A DNA stretch of 64,000 nucleotides from Haematococcus lacustris. Taxonomy: Eukaryota; Chlorophyta; Chlorophyceae; Chlamydomonadales; Haematococcaceae. The notes beneath the pieces were generated by a model. It was not told the origin of the DNA. It did no database searches and saw only the letters and a program-made list of their open reading frames with translations. The translations under genes and the position numbers were made by a program. Below are positions 23,601-34,137 of this stretch, piece after piece; the stretch's first letter is position 1; each line of letters starts with the position of its first letter. The DNA lies in assembly GCA_030144725.1 (NCBI GenBank), contig JASKMD010000005.1, positions 4,774,103-4,838,102 on the forward strand. Reading direction: 5' to 3'.

Positions 23601-26600
23601 CACACGCTGAGCAGCAGCTGGTAGGCCAACATGCCGTCGATCTGGGCTAGGAGCACCAAGGGCGCCACTCTCACCACCACCAGCAGCCAGGAGGGGTACA
23701 CCACGGTCAGACCAAACACTGCGGGCCAGGGAGTGGCCAGCAGCGCGCGAACCTGCAACCACAACAGACCAGGGCAAACAACTGCTGGCCAAGGGGCCAG
23801 AACTGGGAAAAACGGGCAGCAGGCAGAGCTCACTAGCTCTCCCATAAATAGCTGGTGAGACCTGGCAGCAGCATGGCAAGGCTGATGGCCAAGGGGCCAG
23901 AACAAGGGAACCACCGGCAGTAGGAGGCAGTGGACTGCACCTGCACCACCTGCCTTCCCAGCACCTCACGGGCAGCAGGAAGTACCCACCAGCTCTCTAC
24001 CCCACCACCCCTTCCACTGCCCTGCCCTATCCGCTTCCTACCCTCACTCAGACCCTTACCGGCTCCACCAAGGGCAGGCACACGACCCAGTACTCAAACG
24101 CAAACTTGAACCCGTACACCAGTATCCAGGCCAGTGCCTGCAGCAGTGCTGCGCCCCAGCCAATGCTGAGGCTGCCCGGTGTGTAGCAGGTGGAGTCCGG
24201 CACACGGGAGTAGGCGTCCAGCCAGGACGGCAGCCGCAGCAGGCCCCGCAGGCTGCGCTGATATCTGCAGGCAGGGCAGCGGGGAACACAGCTTGCCGCA
24301 GGGCAGCTGCACAGCTTGTGCAACCAGGTGACGTTGCAGCCTGTGTGGGGCTGAGCTGTCTCCTAGGGGAGCCTTGGAGGTGCTGCGCATGGGTTTGCAG
24401 GCTTATGAAGCAGGTGCTGAGTTGGGCATCAGGGTTTCCCTCAGGAGCGGACATCAGGCGCATCACGACATCCAGACACCTGTCCGTGCTGACTGTGGAA
24501 GTTACAGTGCACAGGGCCCAACAGCCAACACGACAGGTGCAGGGTGGGCTAGCTGTAGGTTACACCCAGTCAATCTCCCTGAGCTTCCCATGAGGAGTGG
24601 CCCTCACCTCCCTGCCCTCCACCTCTCCCTGCCTGCCCTGAGGGCTCTCAATGCCTCACCCAGGGCCTAGCGTGAGCAGCCAGTGCAGCACCTTCACTCC
24701 AGTGTACAGCGCAGCCAGCCACCACCAGGCCAGCTCAAGGCTGAGGCGCTTGCGGCCCAGCACCAGCACCACCCGCCCCTCCTGGCCATGGGCCCACGCC
24801 TGCAAGCACAGCCACCAGCGGGGTCACCACTGACAGGACGCATGCCAGGATCTGGGCCTGCAGCAGGTCAACTCTCTCAAGCTTCACGTGCGCCCAGTGC
24901 ACTAGATGGCTACAAAAGGGGAGTGACCAGCCCGGCTCGGTGTGCACACAGGACACGCCTGTCACCATGATGAACCAGGCAGCAGTGGCTGCAGTGCCAC
25001 GTGTCGCAGGCATCGCCAGCTGAGGAGCAGTTCAGGGTTTGCATGGAGGCTTGCTGGTGCGTGCAGGGTTTAGTGCACGGGGTCAGAGCACCAGACCCCT
25101 ATGAGACGGACACTCTGAGAAGAAGAGATGCAGGGTTTGAACGGGTTCACAGTGATCGTGTTCGCTACAGTGTACGGAGTCATGCGGCACCACTAGCGAG
25201 CTAGCAGGCCCGGTGGTGAACACATGGCGATAGAGGGTGAGCGCTCTGATATCCTCTGATGGCGCGGGATGCCACGTGCAGGGTGTGTGGGTGTCATTAT
25301 AACGACCTTATCTACCTGGATGAGGAAGGCAAAAGCAGGAAACCACCCGAATAGGTTGCCACTGTGGACATGTCACAAGCCATGGGTCACTCACGTAGCA
25401 CACCCAGGCATACAGCGCCACCAGGCCAGCGGCCAGGAGCCACGGCTCCAGCCAGCCAAGGACGCCCAGCAGTGGCGCGCCCTCGACACGCATCCTGCCA
25501 CGCGCCACTCGTACGATGCTGGGGTGCGTGTAGTCTCGCTGGCCGTCGGCTCTCTGTATGCCGCTAGCCTTTGCCGCTTCCGTACCCTTCTTCGCCTGCC
25601 GCTGGAGTTCCGAGGCTGCGCGGATGTCCTTTTGGAGCATAGGGGTGTTAGGCCCGGGCCGCGTGACCCACGCCTGGGACCAGCGCTCTAGGGCGACCAA
25701 GATTGCATGCATAGGTATAAGGCTAGACAGCGCGAGCGGGTCTAACCCCACAAATGCCTGTGCAGGCGGTGAACACACAGCCATCACAGTTCGCTTGCAT
25801 CACCCATGTCAGCAAGGTTGTTGATGTGAGAGTGACAAGCAACAAGCAAATGTGATAGTGAGAAGGTGAACAGGAGCAGGGACTCTCAGTATACAGGGCA
25901 GACTGGACAAGAACTGTGCAGGTTCGTGTCCTGGCGCAGGGAAGGGGACACAAAGCTCGAGGTTTTGTGCTCAGTAAGATGAGGGCCCAGGCTGTGTGCT
26001 GCAGTCTCTTACACTGCACCCACCAGGACCATGAGGGCATGCAGCCCCAGCGTGTTCAGCGCCCACACACGCCAGAACACACGGAACACGGCCCACCACG
26101 AGCGCACCTCCAGGAAGGTCTTCACGCACACCTGCAGGCAACTCGAAGCAGCGCCGGTCAGCGCAGTGCAACACGCACGCTCTGCAAATCCAAACAGTGA
26201 CGATCGCCGTGCGCTGCATGCCCCGGCCCAGGCTCGGTACAGGAGCCGGCACAGGGCTTCAGCGCAGCTCTCACCTGGCTACTCCAGAAGTTTGCGGCGC
26301 CTTTAGCGTCAAAAACTGGGGCCGCAAGCGCAGTCAGTGCCACGTGCACGCTGGTCGTGCTAGACCCGTTGTCGTTGATCACGGCCGCACCCGCAGCGCT
26401 CCATCCTCGCAGCTTGTCAGGGCAGTTGACGGCGTTGTCAGCCGCGGATAGCATTGCCGGCTGGCCCATCCATTTGCTCAACTTGGCAAAGGCGGAGTTT
26501 GTCTGGCCCAGGAGGATGGCCTGCATCCCAACAGCAGGGCATGCCCAACACCTGAGGTCTAGCAGCCACGTCCTTGCTCATGCCAGAAGCAGCTACCAAC

Positions 26601-29600
26601 AAGGCATGGCAGCAGCAGCTACTGGTGAGCCAGGCTGCCCTGCACAGACATTTGCCTACAGCTGGCATAGACACATCCAGCGACTTCTTTGCAGAAATTG
26701 CCATTGTTTCTACCATTGTGTCCCCCACAGTTACAGTGTACACCCACAGTCAGTCAGGGAGGCGGCAAGAGGGGCAAGGCAGCTGGGCCGGCAGGAGCCA
26801 CCAGGGAAGTCCTGCCCACTGTCCACTGCAGTCAGCAGCCCGTGCAGCCGTGCAGCTCACAGCCCCCTCTGATCACCTTGCGGGACAGCCCCAAGCGGCG
26901 TAGGAGGCTGTACACGATGGGCTGGCTGCACAGCGACTCGTTCACATCATCATAGCCCTGAGGGGGCAGCAGGTGGGCGGTGGAGGACACATTAGGCCTG
27001 CACCCTGGCCAGTTTGCTGTGCTCCTAAGGGTGGCCTGGCATGTGCTTGTGCCCCTGATTGTATCCTTGAGGTGTCCTTTACCCTCTTCCCTTTTCTATT
27101 GACCCTTGACAATCTGTTCTAATCTGTTACTTTATTTTGTAAGCCTGCCTGTACTGCCTGCCTTCTCCTAAGGGTGGCTTTTTCTCTTTCACCCTCTTTT
27201 TTACCTCTTTTACCCTGTTGTCACCCTCTTCACACTGTTTCTCCTTCTGTTTCTTGATCCTGCCTTTACTGCCCTGCCTGCTGCCTGCTTCTCCTGACTC
27301 ACCAGGCGGTATGCCACATCTTCCTGGCTCAGCACATCCATCTGCAGCAGGCAGGCCAACATGCAGGCAGGCAGCTGGCATGCAGCCACGCAGGTGTCCA
27401 GGCAGGAAGGCACAGCATGCTCGACCAGGCCAGCTTGTGCCTATGCTAAATCCTATCCGCCTATTCTACATCCTATTCGTACAGGACCCCACAGCCCTCA
27501 TCACTGTGATGTGCATGAGCAAGCATGCAGGCCCTCACTGCCTGGGTGCGGCTGCGAGGTGCTGGCTGTGCTCCCCCTCACATCCCCTCATCATCACACC
27601 TCATGCGCCAGCAAGAGGAACAGAGGAGTTGTCACCCGCTCCAGCACCCAGCCGCCATCCCCATGCAGCGCCATGCTCAGCATGGCCTCCATGACGGCCT
27701 CCTCAATCTCCATGTATGCTGGCGCGCTCCTTGTCTCGCCTCCACCCTCAGCTTCTCCCACCCCAGCCCAGCCACTGTGCGAGTCTACAGCCCCACCATC
27801 AGGGCGCAACCCAGCATGGTCAGCGTGGATATCTGCCAGGCCCCTGGCTGGTGGCGATGTAACCTGGCGGGTTCCCCTTGCCCCGCCTTCTTCCTCCTCG
27901 ATAGGTCCTAGTCCAGCGGGCTCCAAACCTCCAGCGTCCCTGGTAAGACCCGCCTGGGCGTGGGTCTGGTGCCACTTGGCTGTTGGCGCATGGCTGGCAG
28001 TGGGCAGCGGGTGGGCGGGGGGCGGGCTTATGTGCACAGCCTGGTCAGCCCCACCGCTACGCAGCTGCTGCCTGCACCACGCAGCCAGCGCCTCCACCGC
28101 TGCGTGCCAAGGGCCAGCCTTGCCCTGCACGTGGGCCTTCATAGCCGTGAGCAGCGGTGCCGCAAGCTCCATGTTGTACTGCTTCAAGCTGTCAGCGCAC
28201 ACAGCAGCGGGCATCAGGGTCGGGGGTCCAGCAGGCACAAAAGCAGATGTGATGGTAGGCTCCGGTGGCTTTGCCAGTCCAACCTCCTGGCGAGCGCTGG
28301 TGATGAACTGGTCACAAGTCGTGCGCACAGCCATGTAGAAGGCGCTGCCACGCAGGAGGTGGGCCAGGTGGGGTGGGTGGGTGTCGGAGGGGGAGGGAGG
28401 GTGGCGGCTGCTGCATGCGTATTCCGTCATGATTGGGCTGTGTAGCAGGGTCCAGTGCAGGAACCACAGCACCTCACCCATGTGGCGCAGGTTGGCCCCC
28501 TCCACCCACTGCAGCCAGCACCAGGCGCAAGGCGGAGGTGGGGCAAAGCATGTGGGTGGGGTCAGGAGAGGCGGAGGGGCAGGCAGCGAGGAAGGTGCCA
28601 AGAAGCTGGCAGGTGGGCAGGGCAGGTGGCAGGTGGGCAGGTGGCATGTGGCTGGGCAGGGAGCTCACCATGAGATGGTACAGGGCCAGCTGCGTCAGGC
28701 AGGCGTGGCAGGCCTGCCAGCTTCCTGCCAAGGCTTTCGTGTGCAAGTCCCTCAGCGTGGCAGGCAGCGGCTGCAGCCCCACCTTGGGGCACCTGCGGCA
28801 GTGCATTGGACAGGCAGTGTGAGGCCCTCCTGGCCAGATGCTTGCTTGCTTGCTTGCAGCTGGCTCTCAGGTTAGGGGCGCAGGGCGTGGCATTCATGAC
28901 CGTATGGCGCATGGGGCGGAGTGCTGGCAGGGTGATGGTGCAAGGCACAGGGCAGGGTGGCAGTGGGTGGGTGCTGTGTGCCGTCTTGTCAGCTGTGAGT
29001 GGAGGCATGGAGGTAGAGATCAGGGAAGCAGGTAGGTAGGGAGGTAGGCAGCGGACAGGTGTTGCTTAGGCAAGTTGTCGGGGTAGGAGAGTTGCGTGGC
29101 CGAACCAGGGTCAGAAGCTCACCAGTCGGAGGTGTACGCGCTGAAAATGGTGCAGTGTAACTGAAGCACTGCTGCCTTGTAGGCCTGGTCCTGTCGCTCC
29201 TGCAGCGTGCTGTTGGCCTGGCTCGAGTCGGCCGGCAGCCTCAGCTCCGCCCCTGCCTGCGAGCCGCCCTCCACCAGCCTCGCGTACAGGCAGCCTAGCA
29301 ACGCGTTCACGTGATCCGCAGCCAGGCTCAACGTCGCAGGCACTGGCACGGGGTCGGACTGCATTGGGGCGGCCATCAGCTTGCCGTCCCCCGGCGGGGC
29401 CAGCGTGGCATGCGTGCCCAAGTTGCAGGCTTGGAACCCACATAGGCGCCCGACCTGCAGGGCGGATGGAGCCCGCCTCCTTCATCGATACTTGAGCGGT
29501 TTAGCGGGCACGCGCTTACAATCACCAGCGTTGCAGGCTCACCTCCCAAGTGATAGCCTCAGTGTGCCAGCGCAGCCTCGAAGGAAGGCCCAAGGCCGGG

Positions 29601-29640
29601 AGCCCTAAGGAAGGTGCATTAGGACCCTCAAGACATCGCG
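11183..29640 (-). CDS. 1,3-beta-glucan (callose) synthase-like protein, GT48 family, 5' truncated
   Basis: Thirty-eight exons join in frame over 18 kb and encode at least 3,014 aa after the first partial exon. Order from the N-terminus: an FKS1-domain-1 region with [19 protein letters not shown] (plant form GEAANLRFMPE) and [25 protein letters not shown] and a first membrane block (26.1-23.5 kb); an approximately 500-aa Pro/Gln/Ser-rich loop ending in [18 protein letters not shown]; then the GT48 core with [119 protein letters not shown] and FAPFWFSP; a second membrane block; and an unusual approximately 415-aa cytoplasmic tail. Family knowledge: these are plasma-membrane enzymes that polymerise UDP-glucose into wall or cytokinetic beta-1,3-glucan. 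No ATG exists in frame before the LTR edge at 29641, so the true N-terminus is missing here. Confidence 0.93.
17497..17674 (+). repeat. CAG/CCGCAG tract inside a glucan synthase intron
   Basis: A run of CAG, CCG and AGC triplets lies between the exon ends at 17788 and 17467, so it is intronic although it is open in several frames on both strands. Confidence 0.8.
21002..21149. repeat. (ATGCC)n microsatellite in a glucan synthase intron
   Basis: About 29 near-perfect ATGCC pentamers sit between exons 21359-21200 and 20844-20752. A nearby motif GTGAAACACGGCAGCAGGGGCAGCGTATG occurs in whole or part both at about 20510-20540 and at 21152-21182, so the array lies beside a local duplication. Confidence 0.9.
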
Positions 29641-29783
29641 TGTTAGAATATGAGTGTTTGTAGGCAGCCAGCCTCAGACCTTCGTATGTGCAGGTAGAAA
29701 CCTGACATGTGTGAAGGTTGAAGTTTGCTCTTAAACTTGCTCCTTAGCCCCTTCCTGTAATGCAAGATCTGTGATTCCTAATA
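29641..29783 (+). repeat. Left (5') LTR of the gag-only element
   Basis: This 143-bp repeat is identical to 31181-31323 except for ATA versus ACA at its end. It begins TGTTAGAATATG. The last glucan synthase reading frame on the minus strand runs directly into its outer edge. Confidence 0.9.
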
Positions 29784-29795
29784 GGTTATGGGCCC
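29784..29795 (+). promoter_or_regulatory. Primer-binding site for a half tRNA-iMet
   Basis: Immediately after the left LTR lies GGTTATGGGCCC. This is the exact complement of the eukaryotic initiator tRNA anticodon stem-loop (GGGCCCATAACC), not of a tRNA 3' end. Drosophila copia is known to use this half-tRNA priming. Confidence 0.75.
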
Positions 29796-29846
29796 TCATA
29801 GCTGTTGTGCTAGGGAGCAGGGATAGACCAGTGCGCATTCGGAGCC

Positions 29847-30695
29847 ATGGCCGCGGAGGGTCAGCGCTCAGTTATAGTACCCTTGTTGACAGAAGCCAAC
29901 TCAGAGGAGTGGTTCGTGCGACAACAAGCTTACTTAGTGGTTCATGATTTATGGGACGTCGTTGAGGACGGCGTAGAGACTGTCTCCGAGGAAGGGAGCA
30001 GCACCGTTACTGACGCCAGTGCCAAGGCGAGAAAGGACGCAAAAGCCAAGGCGATCATTTCGCTAGCTTTGTCCACGCAGTTTCTGCAACTCGCGAAGGA
30101 GAGCAGGACTGCTGGGGAGCTGTGGAAGCGCTTGCTTGAGCTGTTCAAGCGCTCTGCAGCAGCAAGTCGGATTCAGCTAGTGATGGAGATGGCTGATCTC
30201 AGCAAGGAGCCAACCGAGTCGATGCTGCAGTACGTGGGCCGTGCGGAGGCCCTGGCCGGCAAGATTGAGCTGACGGGGAAGCCTTTTCCAGATGTGCTGT
30301 CCTTCGTGCTCAAAGGGCTGTCACCTGAGTACAGGCATGTGGTCACGCAGATTAAGTTCATGGAGGAGCCCACTCTGCAGAAAGTGATGCCTCATCTGCT
30401 CACCTGTGAGGTGGAGATAGATAAGGGGGGTGGTCAAGGGTGGTTAAATGGGAGTGTGATGTCCATGCACCCTGGGCACGGAGGCCGCAGTGGCAAGGGA
30501 GTCACTAGTGGCGGTGCTGGCAGTGGAGGTGGCATTGCAGGTGGTGGCTTTGGGCGTGCCAAGGTCTGCTGGACTTGCGGGGAAGAAGGGCACCTGGCAA
30601 AGGACTGCCCCAAGCGCAAGGGCCGGGAGGGAGGTGCGGTGTCATGCAGCCAGGAGTCTATTGAGTCTGCCAAATTCTCCAATGCCCTTTGGTAG
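29847..30695 (+). CDS. Copia-type Gag with CCHC zinc knuckle
   Basis: This 282-aa protein is the nucleocapsid precursor of the flanking LTR element. Residues about 15-200 follow the Copia UBN2/gag pattern: EEWFVRQQAYLVVHDLW near the start, then LWKRLLELFKRS, SMLQYVGRAEALAGKI and FVLKGLSPEYRHV. A Gly-rich linker leads to the knuckle CWTCGEEGHLAKDC (C-x2-C-x4-H-x4-C, about residues 247-260). The ATG lies 63 bp after the LTR in good context (GCCATGGCC). The gene stops at 30695 with no pol domain behind it. Since the frame is intact and the LTRs are nearly identical, it is probably still translatable. Confidence 0.88.
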   Translation: MAAEGQRSVIVPLLTEANSEEWFVRQQAYLVVHDLWDVVEDGVETVSEEGSSTVTDASAKARKDAKAKAIISLALSTQFLQLAKESRTAGELWKRLLELFKRSAAASRIQLVMEMADLSKEPTESMLQYVGRAEALAGKIELTGKPFPDVLSFVLKGLSPEYRHVVTQIKFMEEPTLQKVMPHLLTCEVEIDKGGGQGWLNGSVMSMHPGHGGRSGKGVTSGGAGSGGGIAGGGFGRAKVCWTCGEEGHLAKDCPKRKGREGGAVSCSQESIESAKFSNALW

Positions 30696-30730
30696 CTGTA
30701 GTGTGCAGCAGGGCTGTGGGAGTGTGTTGC

Positions 30731-30990
30731 CCTGAGACAGCTCTGTGAGGGCTGTGGGTACAGCGTTGCAGCGCTGTGGAAGGTTGCTGACCCTGAAACA
30801 GCTCTGTGAGGGCTGTGGGTACAGTGTGGTAGCGCTGTGGAATGTTGTTACCCTGAAACAGCTCTGTGAGGGCTGTGGGTACAGTGTGGTAGCGCTGTGG
30901 AATGTTGTTACCCTGAGACAGCTCTGTGAGGGCTGTGGGTACAGTGTGGTAGTGCTGTGGAAGGTTGCTGACCCTTAGACAGCTCTGTGA
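30731..30990 (+). repeat. 60-bp minisatellite in the element's 3' region
   Basis: About four units of CCCTGARACAGCTCTGTGAG plus GGCTGTGGGTACAGYG and a short tail follow gag and precede the right LTR. Decayed GCTCTGTGGGAGC variants continue to about 31080. The unit is 60 bp and so stays open in frame, but no protein is indicated. Confidence 0.85.
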
Positions 30991-31180
30991 GGGCTGTGAG
31001 TGTGGTGTTGCAGCTCTGTGGGAGCAGTGTGTGAGCTGAGTGAAAGCTGTGGCAGCTCTGTGGGAGCTAAGTAGGAGCTTTGCAAGAGACCTGTGTTAAC
31101 TGTGGTCTTGGTTTCAAGTGTTGACTTTTATGAGTCTGGCAGGCTAAGGTGTAGAAGTCTGAAGTCTGTCTGTGTGGGAG

Positions 31181-31323
31181 TGTTAGAATATGAGTGTTTG
31201 TAGGCAGCCAGCCTCAGACCTTCGTATGTGCAGGTAGAAACCTGACATGTGTGAAGGTTGAAGTTTGCTCTTAAACTTGCTCCTTAGCCCCTTCCTGTAA
31301 TGCAAGATCTGTGATTCCTAACA
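31181..31323 (+). repeat. Right (3') LTR of the gag-only element
   Basis: It is the partner of 29641-29783. The purine-rich stretch just before it (TGTGTGGGAG) is a weak polypurine tract. Confidence 0.9.
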
Positions 31324-31325
31324 AT

Positions 31326-31490
31326 TATCACCACCTGGCCGCATTGCAGCGCGTTAAGCTACTGGTTCAACGGCTCTACCAGGAAGGCATGGCGATTCGT
31401 GAAAGGTACCCGAGTTGTGCGATGCTTAGCTTGTCAGGGAAATCAGCACGCTTTGTGCAGTGTGTGCAGTTCCAGTTCCATGTGACTTGA
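31326..31490 (+). pseudogene. Plus-strand coding-like fragment cut by the LTR element
   Basis: Directly after the right LTR an open frame reads YHHLAALQRVKLLVQRLY, then QEGMAIRERYPSC and SLSGKSARFVQ, and stops at 31488. The composition is protein-like and unlike the surrounding repeats, with no start codon on this side of the element. I do not recognise it. It looks like the remnant of another gene whose upstream part is not in the window. The 540 bp that follow (31491-32033) show no gene, only an AT-rich patch near 31690-31790. Confidence 0.4.
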
Positions 31491-32483
31491 AGTTTTCAGC
31501 GACTTGAAGTGTGACCATGATCCGCCTCGCATGGTAGCTACCCCATCTTGCCGGTCAACGCTCCTCTTAGACCCATCTTCAGGAACTGCGACGTCGGTGG
31601 TATCTATTGCAGTGTGAGCTGGCCTCATGCGCCCGTCCCGAAGTTCAAACCTGTACAGCCCGGCTAGTAGGGCAGTTCCCCCCCCCAGCTAATATTAGTA
31701 TTAGCAATAATAGCAAGCCAACCATATTAGCTCTTATAGGTGGGGTCCGAACGAGATCTTGAACCAAGAAAAAAAGTGTGAGCGTGTGACGCTGGGTCGG
31801 GCCGAGCGGGGCTGCTCGGGGCGCTGCTAGGTCAAGGGGTAGAGCGAGCTAGCTGGTAGGGGTATGTGAGGCATGCCGTTTACAAAATGGTAACAGCGGA
31901 AGTCAAGAAGCTCGGAGGACTTAGAAACGCGGGAGCAATGTTTTCTTACAAAGTCTCTCAAAGTCTCAATTAGTCGCAAAGGCAGCGGAATGAAATGTCC
32001 GCAGGCATGTCCGCAATGTGAGTAGCTAAGCGACTAGGAAGCAGCCTGGCCCTTCTTCTTGCGGGTGGCCAGTCGCACCCTGCCCTGCTCGTCATTGATG
32101 CGCTTCGCTGCCATTTGGAACATCGCATGGCAGTGGGGATGAGCGGCCCATGCGGAGCCAGTCCCGCGCCAGGCAGCGAACACGCTGCAACCAGACAGCA
32201 AGCCCGTGGATTGCTGGGCCCTCCGCGCCTGCTGGCCCAGGAACGCCGAGACCACATCGTCGACTGTGGTGGGGAGGGGCTGGCCCCTCAAGTTGGCAGC
32301 CTGCTTTGCATGGCCTGCCTCCTCTGCTGTACCTGCTGCAGGGATAGAGGGATGGGGCAGATTCTGAGCCTGACTTCGTGCTGCTGCGAGAAGCGACGCA
32401 GCAAAAGGGGCAAGGTGGTTGGGCACTTGCAAACCCCTTGCTCTTGCTCCTGCTAATGCTGCAGCTGCAACAGCCAGGATGGA

Positions 32484-32828
32484 CACTCCTACAAATTAAT
32501 CCCTGCGTTTGTCCCTGCGTTCTACCGACCTTGTCCGATCGGGCTGAAATTTTTATAGATGGTAGTTTGCAGAAAATAAAACATATTTTTCAGAAAAAAT
32601 ATATTGAAAAAATCAAAGGCGGCTGCGCTGCGGCCCTGGGGCGTAGGTGCAGGGATAAGTGCAGGGATAGGTTGCGGGCCACAGCGCAGCAGCTTTTGGG
32701 TTTTTCCAAAAAAAATTCTTGAAAAAAATGTTTTATTTTCTGAAAGCTGCCATCTATCAAATTTTCAGCCCGATCGGACAAGGTCGGTAGAACGCAGGGA
32801 CAAACGCAGGGACTAAATTGTAGGAGTG
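32484..32828. mobile_element. Short TIR element (MITE-like) inserted in the Crypton-like gene
   Basis: Inverted ends CACTCCTACAA and TTGTAGGAGTG extend into arms of about 110 bp that share CCCTGCGTTTGTCCCTGCG, TTCTACCGACCTTGTCCG and ATCGGGCTGAAA. The loop holds GGCGGCTGCGCTGCGGCC. The element is too short to code. I could not find a clean target duplication. It separates the second repeat linker from the C-terminal domain of the host gene. Confidence 0.8.
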
Positions 32829-34137
32829 GAGGAGGGGCTGCTAGGCAGCAGCAGGTGCTGCTGCTGGGTCAGCCTGCTGGGAGCCAACACAGGAGGGGCT
32901 GCAGGTGCAGGCAGCAGGGAGGAGGGGCTGCTGGGCAGCTGCAGGTGCTGCAGCTGGGTCAGCCTGCTAGGAGCCGGCAGGGGAGGGGCTGCAGGTGCAG
33001 GCAGCAGGGAGGAGGGGCTGCTGGGCAGATGCTGCTGCTGCTGCTGCAGGGTCAGCCTGCTAGGAGCCAGCAGAGAAGGGGCTGCAGGCAGCAGGGAGGA
33101 GGGGCTGCTGGGCAGCTGCAGGTGCTGCAGCTGGGTCAGCCTGCTAGGAGGCAGCAGGGGAGGGGCTGCAGGCAGCAGGGAGGAGGGGCAGATGCTGCTG
33201 CTGCTGCTGCTGCTGCTGCAGGGTCAGCCTGCTAGGAGCCAGCAGAGAAGGGGCTGCAGGCAGAAGGGAGGAGGGGCTGCTGGGCAGCTGCAGGTGCTGC
33301 TGCTGCTGCTGCAGGGTCAGCCTGCTAGGAGGCAGCAGGGGAGGGGCTGCAGGTGCAGGCAGCAGGGAGGAGGGGCTGCTGGGCAGATGCTGCTGCTGCT
33401 GCTGCTGCTGCTGCAGGGTCAGCCTGCTAGGAGCCAGCAGAGAAGGGGCTGCAGGCAGAAGGGAGGAGGGGCTGCTGGGCAGCTGCAGGTGCTGCTGCTG
33501 CTGCTGCAGGGTCAGCTTGCTAGGAGCCAGCAGGGGAGGGGCTGCAGGTGCAGGCAGCAGGGAGGAGGGGCTGCTGGGCAGATGCTGCTGCTGCTGCTGC
33601 TGCTGCTGCAGGGTCAGCCTGCTAGGAGCCAGCAGAGAAGGGGCTGCAGGCAGCAGGGAGGAGGGGCTGCTGGGCAGCTGCAGGTGCTGCAGCTGGGTCA
33701 GCCTGCTAGGAGCCTGCAGAGAAGGGGTTGCAGGCAGCAGGGAGGAGGGGCTGCTGGGCAGCTGCAGGTGCTGCTGCTGCTGCTGCAGGGTCAGCTTGCT
33801 GGGAGCCAGCAAGGGAGGGGCTGCAGGTGCAGGCAGCAGGGAGGAGGGGCTGCTGGGCAGATGCTGCTGCTGCTGCTGCAGGGTCAGCCTGCTAGGAGCC
33901 AGCAGAGAAGGGGCTGCAGGCAGCAGGGAGGAGGGGCTGCTGGGCAGCTGCATGTGCTGCAGCTGGGTCAGCCTGCTAGGAGCCAGCAGAGAAGGGGCTG
34001 CAGGCAGCAGGGAGGAGGGGCTGCTGGGCAGCTGCAGGTGCTGCAGCTGGGTCAGCCTGCTAGGAGCCAGCAGGGGAGGGGCTGCAGGCAGCAGGGAGGA
34101 GGGGCTGGGCAGCTGCTGCTGCTGCTGCTGGGTCAGC
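32829..34137 (-). repeat. Tandem-repeat linker 2 of the Crypton-like gene
   Basis: About 13 units of 80-105 bp encode, on the minus strand, LTLQQQQQHLQLPSSPSSLL followed by PAAPSLLAPSR. The unit contains a variable CAG run. The array is a single exon, bounded at 34137 by an acceptor that restores the frame from the GCR1_C-like exon (GG|G). Confidence 0.8.

Larger units (their letters stand above)
11183..29543 (-). other. Exon map of the glucan synthase gene
   Basis: Exons, 5' to 3' on the minus strand: <29640-29543, 29454-29123, 28792-28669, 28508-27600, 27341-27303, 26957-26877, 26520-26275, 26131-26024, 25757-25395, 24799-24660, 24264-24060, 23752-23505, 23037-21490, 21359-21200, 20844-20752, 20497-20115, 19753-19681, 19512-19295, 19180-19073, 18921-18726, 18575-18276, 18048-17980, 17832-17788, 17467-17333, 17159-17075, 16884-16799, 16655-16539, 16327-16220, 15592-15506, 15320-15215, 15084-14967, 14759-14564, 14473-14378, 14212-14109, 13846-13617, 13374-13217, 13118-12937, 12431-11183. 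All introns are GT-AG except the one after 15215, which fits only a GC donor (GCAG|GCAAGA). Exon lengths and phases add up without a single conflict, which argues that the gene body downstream of the truncation is intact. Confidence 0.85.
29641..31323 (+). mobile_element. Gag-only Copia-like LTR retrotransposon (TR-GAG type, non-autonomous)
   Basis: Two 143-bp LTRs (29641-29783, 31181-31323) start TGTTAG and end CTAATA or CTAACA. They differ at one position, so the copy is young. Between them are a primer site, one gag gene with a CCHC knuckle and a minisatellite; protease, integrase, RT and RNase H are all absent. This matches the described class of terminal-repeat retrotransposons with only a GAG domain, which are thought to be mobilised by autonomous Copia relatives. 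The 5-bp flanks (TCGCG on the left, ATTAT on the right) do not match, so no target-site duplication is present. Confidence 0.85.
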
